From an uncultured Rhizobiaceae group bacterium (GTDB taxonomy: Bacteria; Pseudomonadota; Alphaproteobacteria; Rhizobiales; Rhizobiaceae), in the NCBI GenBank assembly GCA_937923355.1, contig CALAIO010000277.1, forward strand, positions 1-6,346: a stretch of DNA of 6,346 bases, given 5' to 3'. The position numbers and the translations under genes are program-made. Positions within the stretch are counted from its first letter, which is position 1, and every line of letters begins with the position of its first letter. Of the stretch, positions 1 through 5,718 are shown one piece after another. A model generated the notes under the pieces. That model worked only from the letters and a program-made list of their open reading frames with translations. It was not told where the DNA came from and ran no database searches.

Positions 1-180
1 AAGGATGAAGCGGTGAAAATTACACCGCCTTTAAACATGACGCTGGAAAAATCATTGGCTTACATTACGGATGAAGAGCTTGTGGAAGTAACACCGCAAA
101 ACATCCGTCTGCGCAAGCGTATCCTCGACCCAATCGAGCGCAAACGCCAAATGCGAGCAGCACAATCTGCAGCTGAGTAA
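1..180 (+). CDS. typA: TypA/BipA ribosome-associated GTPase, C-terminal fragment (5' end outside window)
   Basis: The reading frame is open from base 1 and ends at TAA 178-180, giving the last 59 residues. The stretch ITDEELVEVTPQNIRLRKR followed by LDPIERKR is the highly conserved C-terminal signature of TypA/BipA, a translational GTPase of the EF-G class. The family binds the ribosome and helps 50S assembly and growth under stress or cold. The basic RLRKR...ERKR segment belongs to the BipA-specific C-terminal domain that contacts rRNA. The GTPase and EF-G-like domains lie outside the window, so their integrity cannot be judged. The tail after the signature (QMRAAQSAAE) is short and unremarkable. 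Transcription ends at the hairpin just downstream. Identification is confident from the motif alone. Confidence 0.93.
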   Translation, partial: KDEAVKITPPLNMTLEKSLAYITDEELVEVTPQNIRLRKRILDPIERKRQMRAAQSAAE

Positions 181-205
181 GTTTTAAGAATTTAAAGATA
201 TTGAG

Positions 206-236
206 AGCGCGTTGGTTAAGTCTGGCGCGCTTTTTT
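206..236 (+). terminator. Intrinsic terminator of typA
   Basis: The arms AGCGCG (206-211) and CGCGCT (226-231) pair perfectly around a 14-nt loop and are followed by six T (231-236). This is a standard rho-independent terminator 25 bp after the typA stop. The T-run appears only on the + strand, so the hairpin should not end mipZ transcription efficiently in the other direction. The T-run touches the mipZ stop codon (235-237), so the typA transcript ends right at the end of the convergent gene. Confidence 0.85.
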
Positions 237-1143
237 ACATCCCGATTGTATCAACCGGCTTTGCCTGTTTTTCAAGAAAAGCTAATCGTGCTTCTTGGCG
301 TTTCTTGCTTAGTTCGTCTATGGGAAGCTTGAGTGTTGCAATGAGACTGCGCACTTCTTGCCGAGCGGAGAGGTGAGAAGCATTGCCGCGCTTGTTTGGC
401 AAAATAGTGTCGAGATCATCCAGCGCAGTGAGACCTTTCGGGAATAACTCCCTGAAAATAACACGCTCTGAAATACCCTCTGCCAAGCGGCAACCCAATT
501 GCATGGACAGGTTATTTAAGCTGTTATACATGCTCTCTTTATTGCGCGAGTTAATTTGCGTGAGGCGATTGCGAACCACAATCCAGTCCAGCAAACCACC
601 ATCTGCGATCCTGCGTTGTCTGCGCGCTTCTCTTACAGTTCTGGCATAATGAGAAAGCTGATCGACCTTACCAGTATCAGCATCAATCTGCCCTAACACA
701 TCAAAGTCAACATATGAGTCATTCATGGGCGTAATCAACGTGTCAGCCATGGAATGTGCCATGCGCATCAGATAGCCATCGTGCCCCGGCGTATCGATTA
801 GAATAAAGTCATTTTTGGTTTGTACATCCGTAATGGCATCCAGCAAGGACAAAAGCTCATTATTGTCTTTATCAGATATATAATCTGAATAATCACGCTT
901 GATAGTGCGATGATCCGGCAGGGAAAGTTTGTGGCCTGAGCGTTTTGAAAACAGTTCGCGGTTGTCGATGTAGCGGGAAAAGCTTTGTTGACGATTGTCC
1001 AGATCCAGTGTTGCAACACGGTAGCCAGCATTTAATAGGGCGACAGTCAGGTGCATGATGGTGGTAGTCTTTCCAGACCCGCCTTTCTCATTGCCACATA
1101 CAATAACATGTGCCTGTTTTTGATTACTCTTTACGCTAAACAT
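235..1143 (-). CDS. mipZ: MipZ-like division-plane positioning ATPase (ParA/MinD superfamily)
   Basis: 302 residues. The protein opens with a deviant Walker A typical of the ParA/MinD superfamily: VIVCGNEKGGSGKTT, with signature Lys20 and P-loop Lys25. It continues with DLDNRQ (47-52) and Walker B FILIDTPGHDG (113-123, Asp117). The sequences TPMNDSYVDFD (138-148), DWIVVRNRL (186-194), RVIFRELFPKGLT (227-239) and SARQEVR are hallmarks of MipZ rather than of chromosome-segregation ParA or MinD. In Caulobacter, MipZ dimerises on ATP, is seeded on the origin by ParB and inhibits FtsZ near the poles, so that the ring forms at midcell. That role is inferred here from family membership. A TAG lies immediately before the ATG in frame, so no longer start is possible. 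The C-terminal tail after about residue 280 is charged and poorly conserved. The gene lies 123 bp downstream of DUF1489, convergent with typA. No parB or other division gene is visible nearby. Confidence 0.9.
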   Translation of the reverse strand: MFSVKSNQKQAHVIVCGNEKGGSGKTTTIMHLTVALLNAGYRVATLDLDNRQQSFSRYIDNRELFSKRSGHKLSLPDHRTIKRDYSDYISDKDNNELLSLLDAITDVQTKNDFILIDTPGHDGYLMRMAHSMADTLITPMNDSYVDFDVLGQIDADTGKVDQLSHYARTVREARRQRRIADGGLLDWIVVRNRLTQINSRNKESMYNSLNNLSMQLGCRLAEGISERVIFRELFPKGLTALDDLDTILPNKRGNASHLSARQEVRSLIATLKLPIDELSKKRQEARLAFLEKQAKPVDTIGM

Positions 1144-1180
1144 CTACCCGTTACCAAAAAGGAACATACCCTTAAGTAAA

Positions 1181-1208
1181 TTATTACTGAGTGGTTGCGG
1201 CTTTACAA
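1181..1208 (-). promoter_or_regulatory. Possible sigma-70-like promoter for mipZ
   Basis: On the - strand TTGTAA (1203-1208) and TAATAA (1181-1186) are separated by 16 bp, about 40 bp upstream of the mipZ start. The match to TTGACA/TATAAT is moderate. I list it because no clear terminator separates mipZ from DUF1489, so whether mipZ is transcribed on its own is open. Confidence 0.25.
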
Positions 1209-1266
1209 GATAGCTTGACTACCTACGTAGCAAGAAGCGGTAGACTTGGTTAATTCGGTAGTTTGC

Positions 1267-1704
1267 TTACAACAAGCCAAGGTTTGAGAGTTCGACGCGC
1301 AGTTCTGGGGGAAGGGCATTAACACCGCTCCCATTATTACCAATATCAAGCGGAGCATCTTCCGGTTTTAAATATCGCCAGCCCTGAAAGGCGCGGCGAG
1401 GTTGCCATTCCGTCAATATCAGACGCGGTTCAAGCACCAGATCGCAACGCTTAATACCATTTGGATCAACGAATGGTCGAATGTCTGCAAGGTGTTGGCG
1501 AACTTGCACATTGCCCTTGATTACCCAGTAAAGTGAACCGCCATCCAGAAGCTCTTCCATACGCTTGGGTATCATTCGTGTGGTATGCGCCTGAACAGCT
1601 TCACGACCCTGACGGCGTTTTTCGTCGATGCGATAGTCAATCCACGCTTGCAGTTCTTCCACGGCAGCTACGCCAACACATAGTTTTAAAAGGTTCAAAG
1701 CCAT
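1267..1704 (-). CDS. DUF1489 family protein (unknown function)
   Basis: 145 residues. The N-terminus MALNLLKLCVGVAAVEEL and the later segment EPRLILTEWQPRRAFQGWRYL with DAPLD are the conserved blocks I recognise from DUF1489 (COG5458). This is a family of about 140 residues found almost only in Alphaproteobacteria and without an assigned function. The protein appears soluble: no signal peptide or membrane segment, and a conserved Trp-rich stretch near residues 100-115. Length matches the family, so it looks intact. The start at 1704 is supported by the family N-terminus; a convincing ribosome binding site is not visible. The gene lies 44 bp downstream of sdaA on the same strand with no terminator between them, so the two are probably co-transcribed. 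I cannot offer a function beyond that association. Confidence 0.85.
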   Translation of the reverse strand: MALNLLKLCVGVAAVEELQAWIDYRIDEKRRQGREAVQAHTTRMIPKRMEELLDGGSLYWVIKGNVQVRQHLADIRPFVDPNGIKRCDLVLEPRLILTEWQPRRAFQGWRYLKPEDAPLDIGNNGSGVNALPPELRVELSNLGLL

Positions 1705-1748
1705 AATTGTAATTTAGGGCGCTGCGTATAAAGAAACCAGTTTTGAAT

Positions 1749-3146
1749 TCAGCATTCAACAACATTTACAGCAAGACCGCCTTGGCTGGTCTCTTTATAG
1801 CGCGTGTTCATATCCTTGCCTGTTTCAAGCATGGTTTTGACACAGGCATCCAGTGAAACAAAATGAGTGCCATCACCACGAAGCGCAAGGGACGCTGCTG
1901 ATACAGCCTTTATTGCACCAAGCCCATTACGCTCTATGCAAGGGACTTGTACCAAGCCGCCAATCGGGTCACAGGTCATGCCCAAGTGATGCTCCAGAGC
2001 GATTTCTGCAGCGTTCTCAATTTGCTCTGGCGTGCCACCCATAATAGCTGCAAGGCCAGCAGCAGCCATGGCTGAGGCAGATCCAACTTCGCCCTGACAA
2101 CCCACCTCAGCACCAGATATGGACGCATTATGCTTGATGATGCCACCCAATGCAGAAGCCGTTAGTAGGTAGTCTTCTTGTTGCTTGATTGTGGTGTCCG
2201 GGAAGAATTTCAGATAATAGCTCAAAACCGCTGGGATAACGCCTGCAGCGCCATTGGTAGGAGCAGTTACTACTTTGCCACCAGCAGCATTTTCTTCGTT
2301 GACCGCCATGGCAAAGACTTGCAACCATTCATTGGCAGCGACCGGGTTGTTGTAGTTGATACCCCATTCGGCTTCCAGTTGATCAACGATAGCTGCTGAG
2401 CGACGTTTGACGCGTAAGCCACCTGGCAGTTCGCCGTGTTCGCGCAAACCGCGTTCAACACAATTATGCATCGTATCCCACACTTGCACCAAACCTTCTT
2501 TAAGTTCTTCAGGTGACATATTGGTATGTTCATTTGCCCGTTTCATATCAGCAATCGAAAGGCCTGACTCAGCTGCCATTTTCATCATCTGATCAGCATT
2601 TTCAAAAGGATAGGGAACGCGGTCAATACGTGTTGCTTTTGTCTCTTCCATGTCTCGCAGACGTTGTTCATCAACAACAAAGCCGCCTCCAATGGAATAA
2701 TACTCTTTTTTCAGAAGCAGCTCACCGGTTTTCGAAAGTCCCCTGAAGGTCATTCCGTTGGTGTGTAGGGGCAGCATTACGTCAAAATCAAATACCAGGT
2801 CTTTTTCAGGGTCGAATTGATAGGTCTCATAGCCTTTCGGCGATACTTCTTTGTGTTCGAACACTTTTGCCAAAATCGGCTCGACATCATCAGGATTAAT
2901 CTCGGATGGCTTTTCACCTGCAAGGCCAAGGATAATGGCACGGTCTGTTGCATGACCCTTGCCTGTAAAAGCCAAAGAGCCATGAAGCGAAACCTGAATA
3001 TGATCAACCACGTCACCTTCACGACGCGGCCATTCGCCATTTTTTAGTTCGTCAAGAAAATACTCAGCAGCAACCATTGGTCCTATCGTATGAGATGAAG
3101 AGGGGCCGATACCAATTTTGAAAAGTTCGAATACAGATAAAAACAT
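1749..3146 (-). CDS. sdaA: L-serine dehydratase (L-serine ammonia-lyase), single-chain [4Fe-4S] type
   Basis: Converts L-serine to pyruvate and ammonia using a [4Fe-4S] cluster instead of PLP. From the chosen start the protein has 465 residues. The N-terminal beta domain opens with [18 protein letters not shown] (6-23), including the SSSH motif. The alpha domain carries [25 protein letters not shown] and [15 protein letters not shown]. Cysteines 350, 392, 403 and the C-terminal Cys465 are spaced 42, 11 and 62 apart. From memory this equals the spacing of the cluster ligands and the tail-in-mouth terminal cysteine of the Legionella enzyme. All key residues are present, so the enzyme should be active. 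ATG 3144-3146 is preferred over an upstream in-frame ATG at 3186-3188: it matches family N-termini and has AGG 7 nt upstream. The longer start would add 14 residues atypical of the family. The gene heads a likely unit with DUF1489. Confidence 0.95.
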   Translation of the reverse strand: MFLSVFELFKIGIGPSSSHTIGPMVAAEYFLDELKNGEWPRREGDVVDHIQVSLHGSLAFTGKGHATDRAIILGLAGEKPSEINPDDVEPILAKVFEHKEVSPKGYETYQFDPEKDLVFDFDVMLPLHTNGMTFRGLSKTGELLLKKEYYSIGGGFVVDEQRLRDMEETKATRIDRVPYPFENADQMMKMAAESGLSIADMKRANEHTNMSPEELKEGLVQVWDTMHNCVERGLREHGELPGGLRVKRRSAAIVDQLEAEWGINYNNPVAANEWLQVFAMAVNEENAAGGKVVTAPTNGAAGVIPAVLSYYLKFFPDTTIKQQEDYLLTASALGGIIKHNASISGAEVGCQGEVGSASAMAAAGLAAIMGGTPEQIENAAEIALEHHLGMTCDPIGGLVQVPCIERNGLGAIKAVSAASLALRGDGTHFVSLDACVKTMLETGKDMNTRYKETSQGGLAVNVVEC

Positions 3147-3243
3147 ATCACTGCCTGAAAACATGAATACCCGTTTTCGATATAGCATGATGTATCAAGG
3201 CAATATACTAAAACCGTCACCAGATTGTTTGAAATCAGAGCAT

Positions 3244-3269
3244 AAAAAAAGCCGGTTCGAAAACCGACT
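3244..3269 (-). terminator. Intrinsic terminator of the 42-aa membrane protein gene
   Basis: Read on the - strand the RNA is AGUCGGUU-UUCG-AACCGGCU followed by an unbroken U-run (complement of A 3244-3250). The eight-pair stem includes one G-U pair that would be a C-A mismatch on the + strand. The hairpin is therefore built for the - strand, and it carries a UUCG tetraloop. It begins 26 bp after the stop of the small reading frame at 3295-3423, which is strong indirect evidence that this frame is a real transcribed gene. It also insulates the sdaA promoter region further along the - strand. Confidence 0.88.
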
Positions 3270-3294
3270 CTTTTATGAACATCAACTTATCAGG

Positions 3295-3423
3295 TTATTG
3301 AGAAGCGATTGCAACGGTATCAACACTGCCAAACATGCCAGCTATGAACATGACGCCAACAAATACGGCAATTGCCAAAGCTGCAGTGCGCCAAACACTA
3401 GGTTCTGCTTTTTCTTCTATCAT
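3295..3423 (-). CDS. Small single-pass membrane protein, 42 aa, unrecognised
   Basis: ATG 3421-3423 to TAA 3295-3297 encodes 42 residues. A charged N-terminus (MIEEKAEPSVWR) leads into one strongly hydrophobic Ala/Gly/Val/Phe-rich helix at about residues 13-32, containing AGMFG. A short tail follows (SVDTVAIASQ). Arg12 before the helix and Asp35 after it suggest cytoplasmic N-terminus, periplasmic C-terminus. There is no cleavable signal pattern. CAGGG (3430-3434) lies 6 nt before the ATG, the right place for a ribosome binding site, and a strong terminator follows the stop. I do not recognise the family. Small single-helix proteins of this kind often act as subunits or modulators of respiratory or transport complexes, but nothing here names a partner. 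The nearest genes are sdaA downstream on the same strand and a divergent DMT transporter. Confidence rests on ribosome binding site, hydrophobic design and terminator together. Confidence 0.72.
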   Translation of the reverse strand: MIEEKAEPSVWRTAALAIAVFVGVMFIAGMFGSVDTVAIASQ

Positions 3424-3429
3424 TTTATG

Positions 3430-3434
3430 CCCTG
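3430..3434 (-). promoter_or_regulatory. Ribosome binding site of the 42-aa membrane protein
   Basis: CAGGG on the - strand, 6 nt before ATG 3421-3423. It starts only 2 nt after the T7 run of the hairpin at 3437-3467. Any folding of that hairpin, or termination at it, would therefore directly affect access to this site. Confidence 0.65.
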
Positions 3435-3436
3435 TC

Positions 3437-3467
3437 AAAAAAATCGGCTCCTCTTTTTCGGGAGCCG
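3437..3467 (-). terminator. Terminator-like hairpin directly upstream of the 42-aa ORF (possible attenuator)
   Basis: On the - strand CGGCTCC (complement of 3461-3467) pairs perfectly with GGAGCCG (complement of 3445-3451) around a 9-nt loop. One A and then seven T (3437-3443) follow. This has the full form of an intrinsic terminator for - strand transcription; the + strand side lacks a T-run. No - strand gene ends just before it, so it may end a small RNA made from 3470-3640 or attenuate expression of the small membrane protein. Alternatively it may be only a stem at the 5' end of the mRNA, if the promoter at 3471-3500 is used. Confidence 0.65.
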
Positions 3468-3470
3468 TAC

Positions 3471-3500
3471 TTTATATGTGAAGCTTTTATGACATATCAA
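3471..3500 (-). promoter_or_regulatory. Sigma-70-like promoter for the 42-aa membrane protein gene
   Basis: On the - strand TTGATA (3495-3500) and TATAAA (3471-3476) are separated by 18 bp, each close to consensus. The expected start of transcription, near 3464-3466, falls inside the first arm of the hairpin at 3437-3467. A leader of about 40 nt would then precede the small gene. Confidence 0.42.
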
Positions 3501-3541
3501 AAATGCTGACAACTTGAATCATGATTTATACACGCAAGGCA

Positions 3542-3562
3542 GCCATGTGTTTTTTGCATGGC
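3542..3562. repeat. Inverted repeat GCCATG-N9-CATGGC in the intergenic region
   Basis: Perfect 6-bp arms at 3542-3547 and 3557-3562 around a T-rich 9-bp centre. It lies between the divergent promoters of the small membrane protein gene and the DMT transporter gene, about 80 bp before the latter. The symmetry fits a dimeric regulator site. It has no adjacent T-run outside the arms, so a terminator is unlikely. No regulator gene adjoins it. Confidence 0.3.
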
Positions 3563-3566
3563 AAGA

Positions 3567-3596
3567 TTGTGGCAGAAAATTTGTCTTGCTTCTAAT
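3567..3596 (+). promoter_or_regulatory. Possible promoter of the DMT-acyltransferase pair
   Basis: TTGTGG (3567-3572) and TCTAAT (3591-3596) are separated by 18 bp, 48 bp before the transporter start codon. The -10 matches five of six consensus positions; the -35 is weak. It lies just after the GCCATG/CATGGC inverted repeat, which could therefore act on it. Confidence 0.3.
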
Positions 3597-3644
3597 TGCC
3601 AAGGCTGAAATGAGTGTCGTTGACCAAGAAGGAAAACTATTGGA

Positions 3645-4550
3645 ATGAACCAGATTACAAGAGCAGGCCATGTTGATATCAGCTTGTTGATCTTAACGGC
3701 TTTAATTTGGGCGTCTGCCTTTGCTGCCATCAAATTTGCACTTGAAGATATGGGGCCAGTCTGGACGGCGGCAAGCAGGGTATCCATCGGCTTTTTAGCC
3801 TTGATACCCTTTGCATTTTTTTCCAAATCCAGTTTCAAAATGTCCAGACAAGAACTGGGCATGACGTTTGTGATAGCAATGTTGATTACCGTCATTCCAT
3901 TTGTGCTGATATCATGGGGCTTGCAGTATATAGATTCAGGCATTACCGCACTATTGATGGGGACAACCCCTTTTATGGCGATGATTTTGGGGCACTTTTT
4001 TACACAAGATGAAAGTATCAATCGATACAAGCTTTTGGCAGTTGCAGTGGGGATGACGGGGATTTTACTGATTGTTGGCCCGGATGCGATTAACAATCTC
4101 GGGTCAACTTCCTTTATTGCGCAACTTGCCATTATTGGTGCAGGTTTTTGCTATGTGAGTGGTGGTATCCTCATCCGAAAAGTAAACATGAAGCCAATAC
4201 CCTTTACAACGCTTGCTTTGGGAATAGGGGCATTTGCATTACTGATGCTGGCTCTAATTTTTGAAGATATTCCGCAACAAATCCCTGGTTCTAAAGCAAT
4301 CCTAGCACTTTTATGGCTTGGATTTTTCCCGACAGGTCTTGCCTACATTCTACGCTTTTATCTTGTTCGAAAAGTAGGGGTGTCTACCTTTGCAATTGGT
4401 ATGAACACAATTCCGGTGTTTGGCATAATTTTTGGAGCGATTTTGCTGAATGAAGCTGTAGAAGTGAAAACCATGATAGCGCTTGGTCTTGTTATTAGCG
4501 GCTTGTTTATTGCAAGATTAGGCATACCAAAATCGGATTCTAAAAAATGA
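3645..4550 (+). CDS. DMT-superfamily (EamA) inner-membrane transporter
   Basis: 301 residues, the usual length for an EamA-type drug/metabolite transporter with ten membrane helices in two homologous halves (about residues 11-142 and 150-295). The first half begins with LLILTALIWASAFAAIKFAL, matching the family opening, and has the conserved Arg after helix 2's start (ASRVSIGFLALIPF). The loop GLQYIDSGITALLMGTTPF matches the 'ala yts a..aall....P' block. The second half repeats this with GLAYILRFYLVRKVGVSTFAIGMNTIPVFGIIFGAILLNE. Members export or import small metabolites such as amino acids; the substrate cannot be read from sequence. An in-frame TGA at 3621-3623 limits the start, and AAGGAA lies about 10 nt before the ATG. 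The stop overlaps the start of the downstream acyltransferase-like gene, so the two proteins are probably made together. No regulator sits next to it. Confidence 0.9.
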   Translation: MNQITRAGHVDISLLILTALIWASAFAAIKFALEDMGPVWTAASRVSIGFLALIPFAFFSKSSFKMSRQELGMTFVIAMLITVIPFVLISWGLQYIDSGITALLMGTTPFMAMILGHFFTQDESINRYKLLAVAVGMTGILLIVGPDAINNLGSTSFIAQLAIIGAGFCYVSGGILIRKVNMKPIPFTTLALGIGAFALLMLALIFEDIPQQIPGSKAILALLWLGFFPTGLAYILRFYLVRKVGVSTFAIGMNTIPVFGIIFGAILLNEAVEVKTMIALGLVISGLFIARLGIPKSDSKK

Positions 4551-5278
4551 AACAAATGCGCATTGAATTGTTGGATTTTGCAAGAGGCGTAGCACTCATT
4601 GCCATGACAATTTTTCATTTTGCATTTGATCTAGAGTTATTAGGACTTCAAGAGCCTGGTTTTATCTCGCAGGACCATTGGAAATATTTTGCCCGTGCAA
4701 TTGCCACTTCATTTCTGTTTTTAACAGGTTTTAGCCTTTATCTCGCTCATGGTGGAGGGGTGCGATGGCGAGGTTGGAAACTCAGAATGGCGAAGATTGT
4801 TGCTGCTGCAATTGTAATTACAGTCGCCACCTATTTTGCAACGCCAGACCAATATATTTTCTTTGGCATCCTTCATGCCATAGCTTTTGCAAGCCTTGCA
4901 GGTTTATTGTTTTTGCGTGTGCCGTGGCCAATCATTGTAATTATTGCGATAGCAGTTTTTTCAATGCGTTATATTGGCCGCACAGAATTGTTGAATGCGC
5001 CGTATTGGTATTGGACAGGACTATCGGCTACGAACCCGAATTCAAGCGATTATGTCCCGGTTTTTCCATGGTTTTCTGCACCCTTGATGGGCATTGCTTT
5101 TGCACAATTGAGTGAAAAAATGAATTGGCTTGATGCCTTTGCAAAACCAAGGCTCGAGCAGGGGGGGGGCAGACTTGTAAAGTTTCTGGGTCGTAACAGT
5201 CTGGTCTATTATCTTCTTCACCAGCCAGTTATGATTGGCTTCTTGCTGGCTGTATTATGGATAAGCGGCAGTCTTTAA
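4547..5278 (+). CDS. DUF1624 / HGSNAT-catalytic-like membrane acyltransferase
   Basis: 243 residues, polytopic (about 6-7 helices). The N-terminus has the DUF1624 signature: ELLDFARGVALIAMTIFHF, with D10xxRG14, His24 and FDL (27-29). Next comes FLFLTGFSLYLAHGGG with a basic loop, then YIFFGILHAIAFASLAG, and finally LGRNSLVYYLLHQPVMI near the C-terminus. The family is related to heparan-alpha-glucosaminide N-acetyltransferase. That enzyme passes an acetyl group from cytosolic acetyl-CoA across the membrane to a sugar, with a catalytic His. In bacteria the acceptor is generally unknown. Length and both ends look complete. The start overlaps the DMT transporter stop (ATGA), indicating translational coupling; Met4 is a possible alternative start. 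A run of nine G (5161-5169) encodes Gln205-Gly208. Loss or gain of one G would bring a stop within about a dozen codons and remove the last helix. The stop codon overlaps that of the convergent GNAT gene. Confidence 0.85.
   Translation: MKQMRIELLDFARGVALIAMTIFHFAFDLELLGLQEPGFISQDHWKYFARAIATSFLFLTGFSLYLAHGGGVRWRGWKLRMAKIVAAAIVITVATYFATPDQYIFFGILHAIAFASLAGLLFLRVPWPIIVIIAIAVFSMRYIGRTELLNAPYWYWTGLSATNPNSSDYVPVFPWFSAPLMGIAFAQLSEKMNWLDAFAKPRLEQGGGRLVKFLGRNSLVYYLLHQPVMIGFLLAVLWISGSL
5161..5169 (+). repeat. G9 homopolymer inside the DUF1624 gene
   Basis: Nine consecutive G encode the third base of Gln205, Gly206-207 and the first two bases of Gly208. As sequenced the frame is intact and continues into the conserved LGRNSL...LLHQP block. 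With G8 the frame reaches TAA after three new sense codons (GCA GAC TTG); with G10 it reaches TAA about ten codons after the run. Such runs mutate by slippage and are also common sites of sequencing error. Confidence 0.9.
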
Positions 5279-5718
5279 ATCGGTTTTGAATATTTGATAA
5301 AGGGTGTCAGATTGGCGACCTTATCATAAAGTCTTCTGCCATCTTCATTAAAATCCTGTGTTAGCCAGTAAACCTGTTCGCAGTCGCGTTTTTGAGCTTC
5401 ATGATAAACCGCTTCTATCAGCTTTCGACCTACGCCTTTACCGCGTGAAGCGGGCGCCGTATATAAATCATGCAGATAAATACGCTGCTTCGGTGACCAT
5501 GTTGAACCATGATATAAATATTGAACAAGCCCTAGAAGTTCACCATTTTCTTCCGCAACAAGACAGAAGGGGCCATCAGGATTTTTATCCATCAGACGAT
5601 CCCAAAGACTGTCTGTTACATCATCCAGATTGGTTTTATAATATTCTTGATAGCCCTTCCAAAGGGGCTGCCATGCGTCACGTTCGTCAGCCTTTAACGG
5701 TCGAACGATGACTGCCAT
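5275..5718 (-). CDS. GNAT-family N-acetyltransferase
   Basis: 147 residues from the preferred start. The N-terminus MAVIVRPLKADERDAWQPLW fits a GNAT subgroup in which WxxLWxGYxxxY follows the first strand. The central strands CLVAEENGELLGLVQYL and IYLHDLYTAP lead to acetyl-CoA motif A, RGKGVG (92-97), followed by KLIEAVYHEA. The end has WLTQDFNEDGRRLYDKVA, where the conserved N..A..LY helix is expected. It should transfer an acetyl group from acetyl-CoA to an amine; the acceptor is unknown. ATG 5716-5718 overlaps the regulator's stop (TAATG), implying translational coupling. An upstream in-frame ATG at 5755-5757 has a better-looking AGGTGG 7 nt before it but would add 13 residues atypical of the family, so I rank it second. 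The 3' end overlaps the convergent DUF1624 gene by 4 bp, with no terminator visible between them. Confidence 0.88.
   Translation of the reverse strand: MAVIVRPLKADERDAWQPLWKGYQEYYKTNLDDVTDSLWDRLMDKNPDGPFCLVAEENGELLGLVQYLYHGSTWSPKQRIYLHDLYTAPASRGKGVGRKLIEAVYHEAQKRDCEQVYWLTQDFNEDGRRLYDKVANLTPFIKYSKPI

Noticed and set aside
383..649. 88-codon + strand open frame opposite mipZ
   Set aside because: Antisense to a confidently identified gene, with no domain or independent signal.
3118..3492. 124-codon + strand open frame across the sdaA-DMT intergenic region
   Set aside because: It runs through the sdaA start, a minus-strand terminator and the small - strand gene; composition is not protein-like and no ribosome binding site is seen.
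3490..3525. 11-codon - strand frame MIQVVSIFDMS upstream of the hairpin, as a possible leader peptide for attenuation
   Set aside because: No ribosome binding site and no run of a regulatory amino acid; the distance to the hairpin is also unconvincing.
3497..4132. 211-codon open frame on the - strand, antisense to the DMT transporter
   Set aside because: It mirrors the transporter's coding sequence, has no recognisable domain or credible upstream signals, and its residues are what the complement of hydrophobic codons would give.
5155..5175. The G9 run as evidence that the DUF1624 gene is a pseudogene
   Set aside because: The frame as given continues into the conserved C-terminal block, so the gene is intact in this sequence.
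5358..5711. 117-codon + strand open frame opposite the GNAT gene
   Set aside because: Fully antisense to a well-recognised acetyltransferase; a shadow of its codon pattern.
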